From Muribaculaceae bacterium (GTDB taxonomy: Bacteria > Bacteroidota > Bacteroidia > Bacteroidales > Muribaculaceae), in assembly GCA_029058745.1 (NCBI GenBank), contig JAIDXM010000024.1:1-40276 (forward strand): DNA of 40,276 nt, written 5' to 3'. The notes below the pieces were generated by a model. The model saw nothing but the letters and a program-made list of their open reading frames with translations. It had not been told where the DNA came from and did not search any database. Position 1 is the first letter of the stretch. Each line of letters starts with the position of its first letter. The translations under genes and the position numbers were made by a program. This document shows positions 33,800-40,276 of the stretch, piece after piece.

Positions 33800-34909
33800 A
33801 TGACTGAGGAAGAACTGAAAGAACTGAATGTAAGTCTTTGGAGAGAATGGACTCTGAAAGCTACCGAGGTGAATTGCTGCAAATTATGCGGCGCTGTTGT
33901 CGATGACTACACTGCCGAGCAGTTTCTGCGTCATGTCCAGGGACTGGAGGTGGCACCCGAAGTCCTCGCTATGATCGGCAGTATAGCAAAGGGGGAATAT
34001 ATACCGCCGGGACTCGACTGTACGCTGCGCGGTATCCACCAGCCCAACCATCTCATGTATAAGATTGAACCGATTGCACACCCTTCGGGGTGTGCGCTCT
34101 ATGAGTTTCTGGTGGAATATGACAGGATGGAACCGAATGTCGGGATATACCTCGGATGCAAGTGTGTCACCGGTGGTGATACCGACCATCGCGACATGAT
34201 TTCGCATTACATTGAGGAATGGAATGCGCTCCGCAGCCATGTTTGCACGGTACTCAACAACAGCTTTCCGGAGAAGGAGTTCCGTCATAGATTCCGCATT
34301 ACAAACAATGGAGAAAACGGCACATTCTGGCCGACGTGGATAAGCCTGTATGACGACGAGGATATGGAATTCGCCCTGACGGTGCTCCGCATCATCCGCA
34401 AGGCGTATGAGCAATATTTCAGCGGGACTATGAAATATTGCAAGCCGTTGCCATCGGTAGCCTATCGGAGTATTCAGGCGGCTTTTACAGAGTCTGCCTT
34501 CAAACGTCTCAGGGAGCAGGTCTGCGGACTCTATGGCCGGGAGCATGTGGATGACGCCGCGCGGCTCTTCGACCGGTTTATCCTTGTGGCATCCGACTGT
34601 GGCATTTTCGAGCCGGACCTTTCCTACGACCTTGCATGGCGCTACATGGGCGACCGCTCACGCGGTCTGTCGGGCAGCAATATAGAGTTTTCCACCCTTA
34701 TGCATACGCTCGTGCGCGAGATAGGGTGCCGGCTCGGGTCTGGCATCGGCGATGTCAAGACTCCCTGGCGAAATATAATGAAGGTGTTTCTTGATTCTGA
34801 CGGGGTGGCCTACAAGTCAGGGACCCGAACCCAATGGCAGAATGCCTTGTGCGATACGGTGTATGCGTGTCGTGATTTGGTGACGATGTGCCTTGACTAT
34901 GACCAATGA
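33800..34909 (+). CDS. Unknown 369-residue protein
   Basis: It is soluble and has no signal peptide, transmembrane segment or familiar motif. An early CCKLCG pair may bind a metal. A central part has YDDEDMEFALTVLRIIRKAY, and the C-terminal half is helical with DPDLS-like loops (CGIFEPDLSYDLAWRYMGDR). I do not recognise a family. It is the first of five plus-strand genes that run through a membrane protein, a DUF6140-like protein and a coiled-coil protein to a WYL regulator. The gap to the next gene (91 bases) contains two dyads, so it may be a separate transcription unit. Confidence 0.7.
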   Translation: MTEEELKELNVSLWREWTLKATEVNCCKLCGAVVDDYTAEQFLRHVQGLEVAPEVLAMIGSIAKGEYIPPGLDCTLRGIHQPNHLMYKIEPIAHPSGCALYEFLVEYDRMEPNVGIYLGCKCVTGGDTDHRDMISHYIEEWNALRSHVCTVLNNSFPEKEFRHRFRITNNGENGTFWPTWISLYDDEDMEFALTVLRIIRKAYEQYFSGTMKYCKPLPSVAYRSIQAAFTESAFKRLREQVCGLYGREHVDDAARLFDRFILVASDCGIFEPDLSYDLAWRYMGDRSRGLSGSNIEFSTLMHTLVREIGCRLGSGIGDVKTPWRNIMKVFLDSDGVAYKSGTRTQWQNALCDTVYACRDLVTMCLDYDQ

Positions 34910-34931
34910 CCGTAAAGGACGGTAATCGAAA

Positions 34932-34998
34932 AAATATACGTATATTTCAGTATAGGAGGAAAGGCGGTTATTTTGTGCAGTAATCAAAAACTACTGCA
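34932..34998. promoter_or_regulatory. Palindromic operator-like sites before the membrane-protein gene
   Basis: AAATATACGTATATTT (34932-34947) is a 16-base perfect palindrome. A second dyad, TGCAGTA (34976-34982) and TACTGCA (34992-34998), ends two bases before the ATG at 35001 and could fold over the ribosome-binding area. A WYL-type regulator at the end of this gene set is a natural candidate binder, as inference. Confidence 0.5.
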
Positions 34999-35000
34999 TT

Positions 35001-36632
35001 ATGGAAATGAAAACAGAACTGGCAGAGAATGTGGAAAACATGCTCGCCGAACGGAAGCCCGTAACCAACGTCACAAACGTAATCCGTGAAATCGACGTGT
35101 ATCTGGGACAGACATTTGACGCGATGTCGGTGATTGATGAATCATATGGCCGTATTTCATCATTCTTCGTCAATATGTCAAATCAGGTGGTCGGAGAAAG
35201 AGATTTCAATAAACTGTCGGAAAATGAGCAGAAGGAGGCTATGCTCTATATGGCCGCGTCGCTTGCGGTGCAGGGGGTCTGTACTGTTACAAAAGGTATA
35301 AAGGAGACCATAGCGCTTGAAAAAGTGAAGCGTCTGCATCGTCAGGTCGCCGAGGCTCGCCGCGAATCACTTCCCCGGCAGATTGAAAGGGTCCGCCGTT
35401 GTCATGATGAAGCGGCCGTTTCGCTTATGAGGCATAACGGCCATCCATTCAAGGCGTCTGACCTTAAAGATTCGTTCAATGATACTGCCGGCATTCTTGA
35501 GACCGAGTTGTGTCTGTATCGTGACGCCCGTTTCCGTCTCGATATGCTTCTTTGGATTAAGGATGAATATGATGCCTGGATGGAGGGTCGGCTCTATTCC
35601 GACACTCCCATGCCAACTATGGGGCAGGCTACAATCGCGGCTATCTATCTTCTTGCCGGAAATAATGCCGCTGTTGACAGATTTACGCCGGAAGAGCAGG
35701 CTTCGCAGATTGTGCTTGCCGCACAACCTCCTGTCTGCGTGTCAAACCGTAATGCCGATCTCAGGAGCTTCGGTGAGGAGCTTTCCAAGGGACTGAATCG
35801 TTCCTCTTTCAATGGAGAGGAGCGTTCTTTCTCAGCGTTTGAGATATTGGCTGTCATCGACAATCAGATGTCGGCAGTGCTTGAGCGTTTTTCGCTCGAC
35901 GAGAATCCTCTTGACGGAGACGGAGAGAGCGGCGAAGAAGACTATATAGATATTGACGGGCTGACTTGTGGGCGCCTATATGCCAATATCTATATGAACT
36001 CTAACAGTTATGAATTCCCATTTATCAGAAAAGCTCTTGAAGAGAACGAGCAGGTTCTTAAATCAATGAAGTCGCTGGAGGCTTTTTACGACATGAAGGC
36101 TCAGTGTGACAGAGGGCATACGATGGCGATAATCAATGGACTGCTTATGTCGGCGGTAGCCATACTTCCTGTATGGACATTCAACTTGGAGTGGTACTGG
36201 GCCGCTTGTCTGTCGGTAGTGATATTGATTTTTGTATTAAAATGGCTTACCGCATCTTCGGTGCAAGGTATCTCTGACAACTTTCTGATCAAATACCTGA
36301 TGATGAACCGTAATTATGAATACAACGTCGTTCAGGATGCCGGCCTGACAGAACCTGAATCAAAGCTTCGGGAGATGGCCCGGTCGCGGAACCATTTTTG
36401 GGCGGGACTTATTATCGGCGGTATTGTAGGAATGATTTTGGGCCCTATCGGCGCGATTATCGGTGCGGTCCTGGGCGCCATGTTGGGAAGCGGCTCATCA
36501 GACAATTCCGATGACCATGGCAAAGACTGGGAAACAATCAAGATATATAAGCCGACAAAGCAGTGGATACTGATGACGGTAACGGCTATCGTGCTTCTTT
36601 TAGAGATTTTCGGTTTGTTCTTTGCAGAATAA
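35001..36632 (+). CDS. Membrane protein with glycine zipper, unknown function
   Basis: Of its 543 residues, the first ~370 are predicted soluble and helical. There is a hydrophobic hairpin at about 373-392 and 396-415, a glycine-zipper segment at about 467-496 (GLIIGGIVGMILGPIGAIIG), a polar linker SGSSDNSDDHG, and a last transmembrane helix at about 521-541 ending near the C-terminus. Glycine zippers of this type occur in pore-forming or oligomerising membrane segments. No nucleotide-binding motif is seen, so it is not itself a GTPase. The LeoBC-like protein has a similar zipper. It is followed after 22 bases by the DUF6140-like gene. Confidence 0.75.
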   Translation: MEMKTELAENVENMLAERKPVTNVTNVIREIDVYLGQTFDAMSVIDESYGRISSFFVNMSNQVVGERDFNKLSENEQKEAMLYMAASLAVQGVCTVTKGIKETIALEKVKRLHRQVAEARRESLPRQIERVRRCHDEAAVSLMRHNGHPFKASDLKDSFNDTAGILETELCLYRDARFRLDMLLWIKDEYDAWMEGRLYSDTPMPTMGQATIAAIYLLAGNNAAVDRFTPEEQASQIVLAAQPPVCVSNRNADLRSFGEELSKGLNRSSFNGEERSFSAFEILAVIDNQMSAVLERFSLDENPLDGDGESGEEDYIDIDGLTCGRLYANIYMNSNSYEFPFIRKALEENEQVLKSMKSLEAFYDMKAQCDRGHTMAIINGLLMSAVAILPVWTFNLEWYWAACLSVVILIFVLKWLTASSVQGISDNFLIKYLMMNRNYEYNVVQDAGLTEPESKLREMARSRNHFWAGLIIGGIVGMILGPIGAIIGAVLGAMLGSGSSDNSDDHGKDWETIKIYKPTKQWILMTVTAIVLLLEIFGLFFAE

Positions 36633-36654
36633 CCTCACCGGTAATTTTGGTATT

Positions 36655-36876
36655 ATGGCACTTTATAGAATCACTACCAGAAAATCCTTTAATGGAGGAA
36701 TGCGAGGCTCAATCGATGCGGGCATGAGCGTGGAAATATCGTCGGTGATGCCTGTGATGGTGGTGGGTACGTTCGCGGAGAAAATCAATCAGTTGTTCAT
36801 TAATAAATATGGGGTTGACCTAAAGGCAATTGACGCTTTAAACCCTGAATTTCTGAACGTGACTAAAATCAGCTGA
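36655..36876 (+). CDS. DUF6140-like small protein, copy 3
   Basis: Its 73 residues begin MALYRITTRKSFNGGMRGSI, then DAGMSVEISSVMPVMVV, and end with NKYGVDLKAIDALNPEFLNV. This is the diverged third member of the family in this window; the C-terminal YGVDL+A segment is shared with copy 1 at 26655-26873. I start at ATG 36655, since the upstream codons do not match the family. The next gene begins 1 base after its stop, so the two are co-transcribed. Confidence 0.8.
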   Translation: MALYRITTRKSFNGGMRGSIDAGMSVEISSVMPVMVVGTFAEKINQLFINKYGVDLKAIDALNPEFLNVTKIS

Positions 36877-36877
36877 T

Positions 36878-37312
36878 ATGGAAATGGAAAACAATCAGGA
36901 TATCCAACTTCAGAAATACGAGGAAGTCGGTCGCAAAAGTGACAATCAGTCCAGGGAACTGAAACTTATGGTAGCGGGTGTCGCGTCAAAGGCGATTCTT
37001 GCCAATGCCGGACAAATAATACAGGGCTATCGGGAATTGCAGGCGCTTGCCATACAAAGCAATACCTATCTGACACAGCTCAGTATGAAATATGCCCATA
37101 ACTCAGAGAAATTCAAAGAACTGATCCGGGGCGCGGAACGTCGGCTCGACCGTCAGCTCGAAGATCTTTCCGAGATGCGTCGTGCGCTTCTGCTGATGTC
37201 TCCGTCTTCTTCCAATCAGGAGGAGATAAAGAACCAGCGGGCGTTACTTGAAATGATTGCAATGGCTCAGGACTCGTTTAACCGGGAAATCGACCGGCTT
37301 TACGATCTCTGA
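36878..37312 (+). CDS. Coiled-coil protein, unknown function
   Basis: A 144-residue, largely alpha-helical protein with heptad-like charged segments (SEKFKELIRGAERRLDRQLE, DLSEMRRALLL, ALLEMIAMAQDSFNREIDRL). The middle contains MVAGVASKAILANAGQIIQG, mildly hydrophobic but not a clear membrane helix. It likely assembles with a neighbour. The preceding DUF6140-like gene ends one base before its ATG. Confidence 0.75.
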   Translation: MEMENNQDIQLQKYEEVGRKSDNQSRELKLMVAGVASKAILANAGQIIQGYRELQALAIQSNTYLTQLSMKYAHNSEKFKELIRGAERRLDRQLEDLSEMRRALLLMSPSSSNQEEIKNQRALLEMIAMAQDSFNREIDRLYDL

Positions 37313-37458
37313 CGCGATTTCCGCATATACAGGAATCCGGACAAGGGTCTGTGGCACAGTTGACATGATAATCACTTTGCGGCTGCAGACCCTTCCGGTT
37401 TGAATTGATTATTTGAAAACTGCAATGATATGGCAGAATCTTTTACTGACATTACGCT

Positions 37459-38373
37459 ATGGCGACATCAATAAAACTGATAAGGAGATATGTGTGGCTT
37501 GTGGAGACAATACGCAGGGCCGGCCGCATTACGATAGATGAAATCAACAGTAAGTGGGGCCGGAATTCCACTCTCAACGACAACCATGAATCTGAGATTC
37601 CGGGGCGCACGTTTCATCGCCACAGGGAAGCGATTGCCGACATTTTCGGGGTTGACATTGTTTGCGACCGCCGATGCCGCAATGAATATTACATTGAGAA
37701 TCCGGAGGTGTTGGAGGAAGACTCGTTTACGGCCAACCTGTTCAACCGCCTGGCCGTTGACAATCGGTTGATGGATAATGAGGATTTGGCTGAGCGGGTG
37801 ATTGACGAACCCCAGGCGGGTGGCACCTCATATATTCCGCTTGTGATTAACGCATTGCAACTTCAAGTGAAGCTTTCGCTCGTGTATCGCTCACAGTTTT
37901 CAGGTAAGACGTGCCATCACATGGCTGCGCCCCAGTTTCTTAAAAAGAACAAGCAGCGATGGTATATGGTGTCGCGTCTGGAGTCGGGTGGGGTGGTGCC
38001 CTTGGCTCTTGACCGCATAGTTTCGGCAGTACTGACCGATGACAGGTTTGAATTTGACACCGACATTGATCCTGCAGATTATTTTTCGGATGTGGTTGGA
38101 GTGAATCTGGATTCGGATTATGGTGTGGAACGGGTGCTCGTGAAAGTGAACGCACCCCAGTGTAACTACCTTGAGCAACTTCCGCTCCATCATACCCAGA
38201 AGGTAGTGGATGCCACCGACGAATTCACAATATATGAGTACCGGCTATGCGCCGAATATGAATTTCAGCACGAACTCATGAGGATGGGTGAGTCGATTGA
38301 AGTGCTCGAACCCGTGTGGCTTCGCCACCAAATCAGGACCTTCGCAGAAAAGATTGTTTCATCACATCAATAG
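37459..38373 (+). CDS. WYL-domain transcriptional regulator
   Basis: Its 304 residues carry an N-terminal winged helix-turn-helix (LVETIRRAGRITIDEINSKW, then GRTFHRHREAIADIFGVDIV). A WYL sensor domain follows, in which LSLVYRSQFSGKTCHHMAAP, QRWYMVSRL and LALDRIV are typical. WYL proteins often control phage-defence operons, commonly as ligand-responsive repressors. The 146-base gap before it may hold its own promoter (TCACTTTG near 37372). Its position at the end of the plus-strand genes makes it a candidate regulator of the island. Confidence 0.88.
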   Translation: MATSIKLIRRYVWLVETIRRAGRITIDEINSKWGRNSTLNDNHESEIPGRTFHRHREAIADIFGVDIVCDRRCRNEYYIENPEVLEEDSFTANLFNRLAVDNRLMDNEDLAERVIDEPQAGGTSYIPLVINALQLQVKLSLVYRSQFSGKTCHHMAAPQFLKKNKQRWYMVSRLESGGVVPLALDRIVSAVLTDDRFEFDTDIDPADYFSDVVGVNLDSDYGVERVLVKVNAPQCNYLEQLPLHHTQKVVDATDEFTIYEYRLCAEYEFQHELMRMGESIEVLEPVWLRHQIRTFAEKIVSSHQ

Positions 38374-38450
38374 CAGCAATGACAATATTCGAATCTCTCC
38401 CGGAAGAATTGATGTCTGCAGTGGATTTGACATGAGACTTCCTGTCGTGT

Positions 38451-38966
38451 CTATCCTTTTGCTTTGTCAGGTTTGAGGTCTTTCCTGATTTCCCTGCAGA
38501 CAAAGAAGCAGACGACAAAGGGTATGCTTGCCAGCAAGAGGTAAATGACAACCGGAAAGTGGAACCCCAGGACCGACAGAAGACAGAGCGATAGAATGAA
38601 AGAATAGAACCTGATTGTGTTTTTCTTTCGTTCCATGATTTTCCTTCTCAGTCTTTCCTCCCCGGAGACGCGTTGTCTTTTGATGGCGTGTTCCTGCCGT
38701 TCTTTTTGCATCATCGGCCATACGGGCGCATCCGGCACGTCGGTGTCAGGCGCGGGCGTGGAGGGTTCTGGCGCGGGCGCGGAGGGTCGCGCCGGAGTAT
38801 GTCCGACGGTGATGACAATCTCCTTGAGGTTTCTTTGCATCTCCTCCCGTTCCTTCAGGTCCCGGTGGAATTTCAGGGAATGAACGTGCATGGCGTATAT
38901 CAGTGAGAACGCTATCCCCACACCCACAAGAAACACTATCAGGAACAAAGTCTGTAGAATGGCCAT
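38451..38966 (-). CDS. Small membrane protein, unknown function
   Basis: The ~171-residue protein has an N-terminal transmembrane helix (MAILQTLFLIVFLVGVGIAF). A charged, proline/alanine-rich linker follows (PARPSAPAPEPSTPAPDTD), then a basic stretch and two more hydrophobic segments (FYSFILSLCLLSVLGFHF, YLLLASIPFVVCFFV). No family is recognised. I choose the ATG at 38966: the frame stays open to 39029, but a complete promoter lies at 38990-39021, downstream of that longer start. The plus-strand WYL gene ends 77 bases away, convergent. Confidence 0.7.
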   Translation of the reverse strand: MAILQTLFLIVFLVGVGIAFSLIYAMHVHSLKFHRDLKEREEMQRNLKEIVITVGHTPARPSAPAPEPSTPAPDTDVPDAPVWPMMQKERQEHAIKRQRVSGEERLRRKIMERKKNTIRFYSFILSLCLLSVLGFHFPVVIYLLLASIPFVVCFFVCREIRKDLKPDKAKG

Positions 38967-38989
38967 ATCGAAATATTTATAGACAGTGG

Positions 38990-39021
38990 CAAAGATAGGG
39001 ATAAATAAATTAACCGACAAA
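38990..39021 (-). promoter_or_regulatory. Complete promoter of the small membrane protein gene
   Basis: TTTG (39021-39018) and TATCTTTG (38997-38990) on the minus strand are 20 bases apart, the standard -33/-7 arrangement. It fixes the start at 38966. Confidence 0.7.
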
Positions 39022-39029
39022 AAAATCAA

Positions 39030-39537
39030 TAATTATAGTTTCGTTTAAGTTTCGCAAGTACTGATTTCCAGAGATAAAGGCATAAAAATCCGACATGATT
39101 TCTTGCCTAATCATATGAAAATGACTAATCTTCAGTATCGAAAAAAAACTAACTCAAAGCCATGTCGATACACAGAATTACTCCTTTTCTCTCGGATATC
39201 AAGGATTTTTCCTCCGGCGTTAGATGATAATATATATGTCTTACATATGCTGCGTATATGCTATTTGAAAAAAATCGCTTAAAACATGGTTTACTTGCCG
39301 ATGCAGACTGTATAAAAAATTAACAGACAGTGTTTTAATGTCTTATAATATGCAAATGTTAAGCCCTTAAATTGCTTATTTTCAACGCATTTGCTTAAAT
39401 TTGAGCAAAACAAATGCAATTCACTTGTAATCAGGGTTTTCGTATATCACACTTGTACCAGTAGCTTCGTGTTTTCGATAACAAAATTAGTAAAAATCCT
39501 ACAATCGGCAAAAATAATCTGCCGGACATGTATAGAT
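39030..39537. other. AT-rich non-coding stretch
   Basis: About 500 bases with no supported ORF. A plus-strand TTG (39372-39374) and TAAATTTG (39396-39403) resemble a promoter, but the only gene to the right is on the minus strand and ends at 39538, so a promoter here would make an antisense or small RNA. That is speculative. Confidence 0.4.
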
Positions 39538-40276
39538 TTATTCCAAAGGGAAGAGAGTTTCTACTAATCGGATTTTCTCTTGGATTGGAAGGTTGAAAAT
39601 GTCCTGCTTCATCAGGTCGGGATAGATTTCCATATTCGGTCTAATGAATTTTCTGTGACGCTTTCCATTGATAAGTGCTGAGACTTCAATATGACCTTTG
39701 GAATTAACTGAGATAGAAAGATTATCAATGGTTCTTCCAAACGTGTCGCTGAACGATGAATTGGCATCGTTCTTTTTATCAAGATAACCGAAAGTAATAA
39801 GATTTTCGATTAGAGTTTTCTGGATTATGCTGTGCCACGGTTGGATAATTCCATATTTGGTCGCGTACCGGTTGAAATCCTTGATGGCATCTGCAACCCG
39901 GTTTATCATCGCGTTGGCATTCTTAATATCGTTTTGTTTTGCGAAATCGAATAAGTCTGCTTTTGTAATCTCGCTTGTTTTGCCTCCGATACTCAATCTT
40001 CTCTCGATATTAGGACCGGTTCCGTTTGTGTTGAAGATGAAAGTTATATCGTAAGCTGGCGCCAGTCGCCACTTGCCATTTTCTTCAAGAAGGAACGCGA
40101 AATTCTTGTTATGATCGTCGGTGTTGTTGGTCATAACATTAAAAGCCATCCGGCAGAAAAGTTGCTCGATCTCTGACTCTGAAATAGAGAGTTCCCTACA
40201 AGTTGCTACGAGGTCTTCGTAGCTGCGTGCTTCCGGATTCATCGCCGCCAAAGTTTGCATGTGGATCTTCTTTCCG
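39538..40276 (-). CDS. HipA-family kinase, C-terminal part (cut by window edge)
   Basis: The frame is open to the right window end, so the N-terminus lies outside. Visible are the HipA_C kinase features: MAFNVMTNNTDDHNKNFAFL with the catalytic NxDDHxKN loop and the metal-binding APAYDITF (DFG-like). Beyond the usual C-terminus there is an extra ~60-residue tail (ISVNSKGHIEVSALINGKRH and onward). HipA-type toxins phosphorylate a tRNA synthetase or a related target. An HipB-like antitoxin gene would normally precede it and is not in the window. Confidence 0.85.
   Translation of the reverse strand, partial: GKKIHMQTLAAMNPEARSYEDLVATCRELSISESEIEQLFCRMAFNVMTNNTDDHNKNFAFLLEENGKWRLAPAYDITFIFNTNGTGPNIERRLSIGGKTSEITKADLFDFAKQNDIKNANAMINRVADAIKDFNRYATKYGIIQPWHSIIQKTLIENLITFGYLDKKNDANSSFSDTFGRTIDNLSISVNSKGHIEVSALINGKRHRKFIRPNMEIYPDLMKQDIFNLPIQEKIRLVETLFPLE

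Noticed and set aside
38967..39029. 21-residue N-terminal extension of the small membrane protein
   Set aside because: The complete promoter at 38990-39021 lies inside it.

Overview
The window looks like a chromosome segment of an anaerobic gut Bacteroidales bacterium, plausibly from the Muribaculaceae; the family is an inference from protein style, not a computed placement. Three things support this. Many genes are preceded by the Bacteroidetes sigma-type -7 box (TAnnTTTG), several with a TTTG or TTG element 19-20 bases upstream. Rubrerythrins with a PerR-like regulator point to anaerobic peroxide defence. Short inverted-repeat terminators separate mostly single-gene transcription units. No rRNA, tRNA, CRISPR array or transposase was found.

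Positions 1-26,400 are mainly core or housekeeping: a LuxR-type regulator, a ThiF/MoeB-like adenylyltransferase, an OPT oligopeptide transporter, aspartate-semialdehyde dehydrogenase (asd), malonyl-CoA:ACP transacylase (fabD), a RecD/Dda-like helicase, enolase (eno), a flippase-like membrane protein, an acetyl-CoA hydrolase/transferase-family CoA-transferase, a PurF-like protein without the usual N-terminal cysteine, rubrerythrin, a Fur/PerR regulator, bifunctional FTCD, a GH28 glycoside hydrolase, a QueD-like protein with a zinc ribbon, a Kup potassium transporter, a flavin reductase-rubredoxin-rubrerythrin fusion, an orphan Vsr endonuclease, a small P-loop kinase-like protein and a zinc alcohol dehydrogenase. 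A 41-codon gene candidate with its own terminator sits between purF and rubrerythrin. A MITE-like repeat cluster lies at 24,295-24,539.

Positions 26,650-38,400 form an accessory island. On the minus strand there are two copies of a cassette (a small DUF6140-like protein plus a putative HNH-type protein), the second copy broken, then a pseudogene. Next comes a two-gene dynamin-like GTPase operon that resembles the LeoA/LeoBC pair of the Eleos antiphage system, preceded by two 38-residue small ORFs and a large fold-back repeat. Facing it on the plus strand is a set of five genes: an unknown 369-residue protein, a 543-residue membrane protein with a glycine zipper, a third DUF6140-like protein, a coiled-coil protein and a WYL-domain regulator. 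A DUF1232 membrane protein lies between the two arms. The GTPase genes are visibly more AT-rich than their neighbours, which suits horizontal acquisition. The best candidate for a new system is this whole island: an Eleos-like GTPase core with small peptides, DUF6140 proteins and a WYL-linked glycine-zipper membrane module.

The right end holds a small two-part membrane protein, about 500 bases of AT-rich non-coding DNA, and the C-terminal part of a HipA-family protein cut by the window edge.
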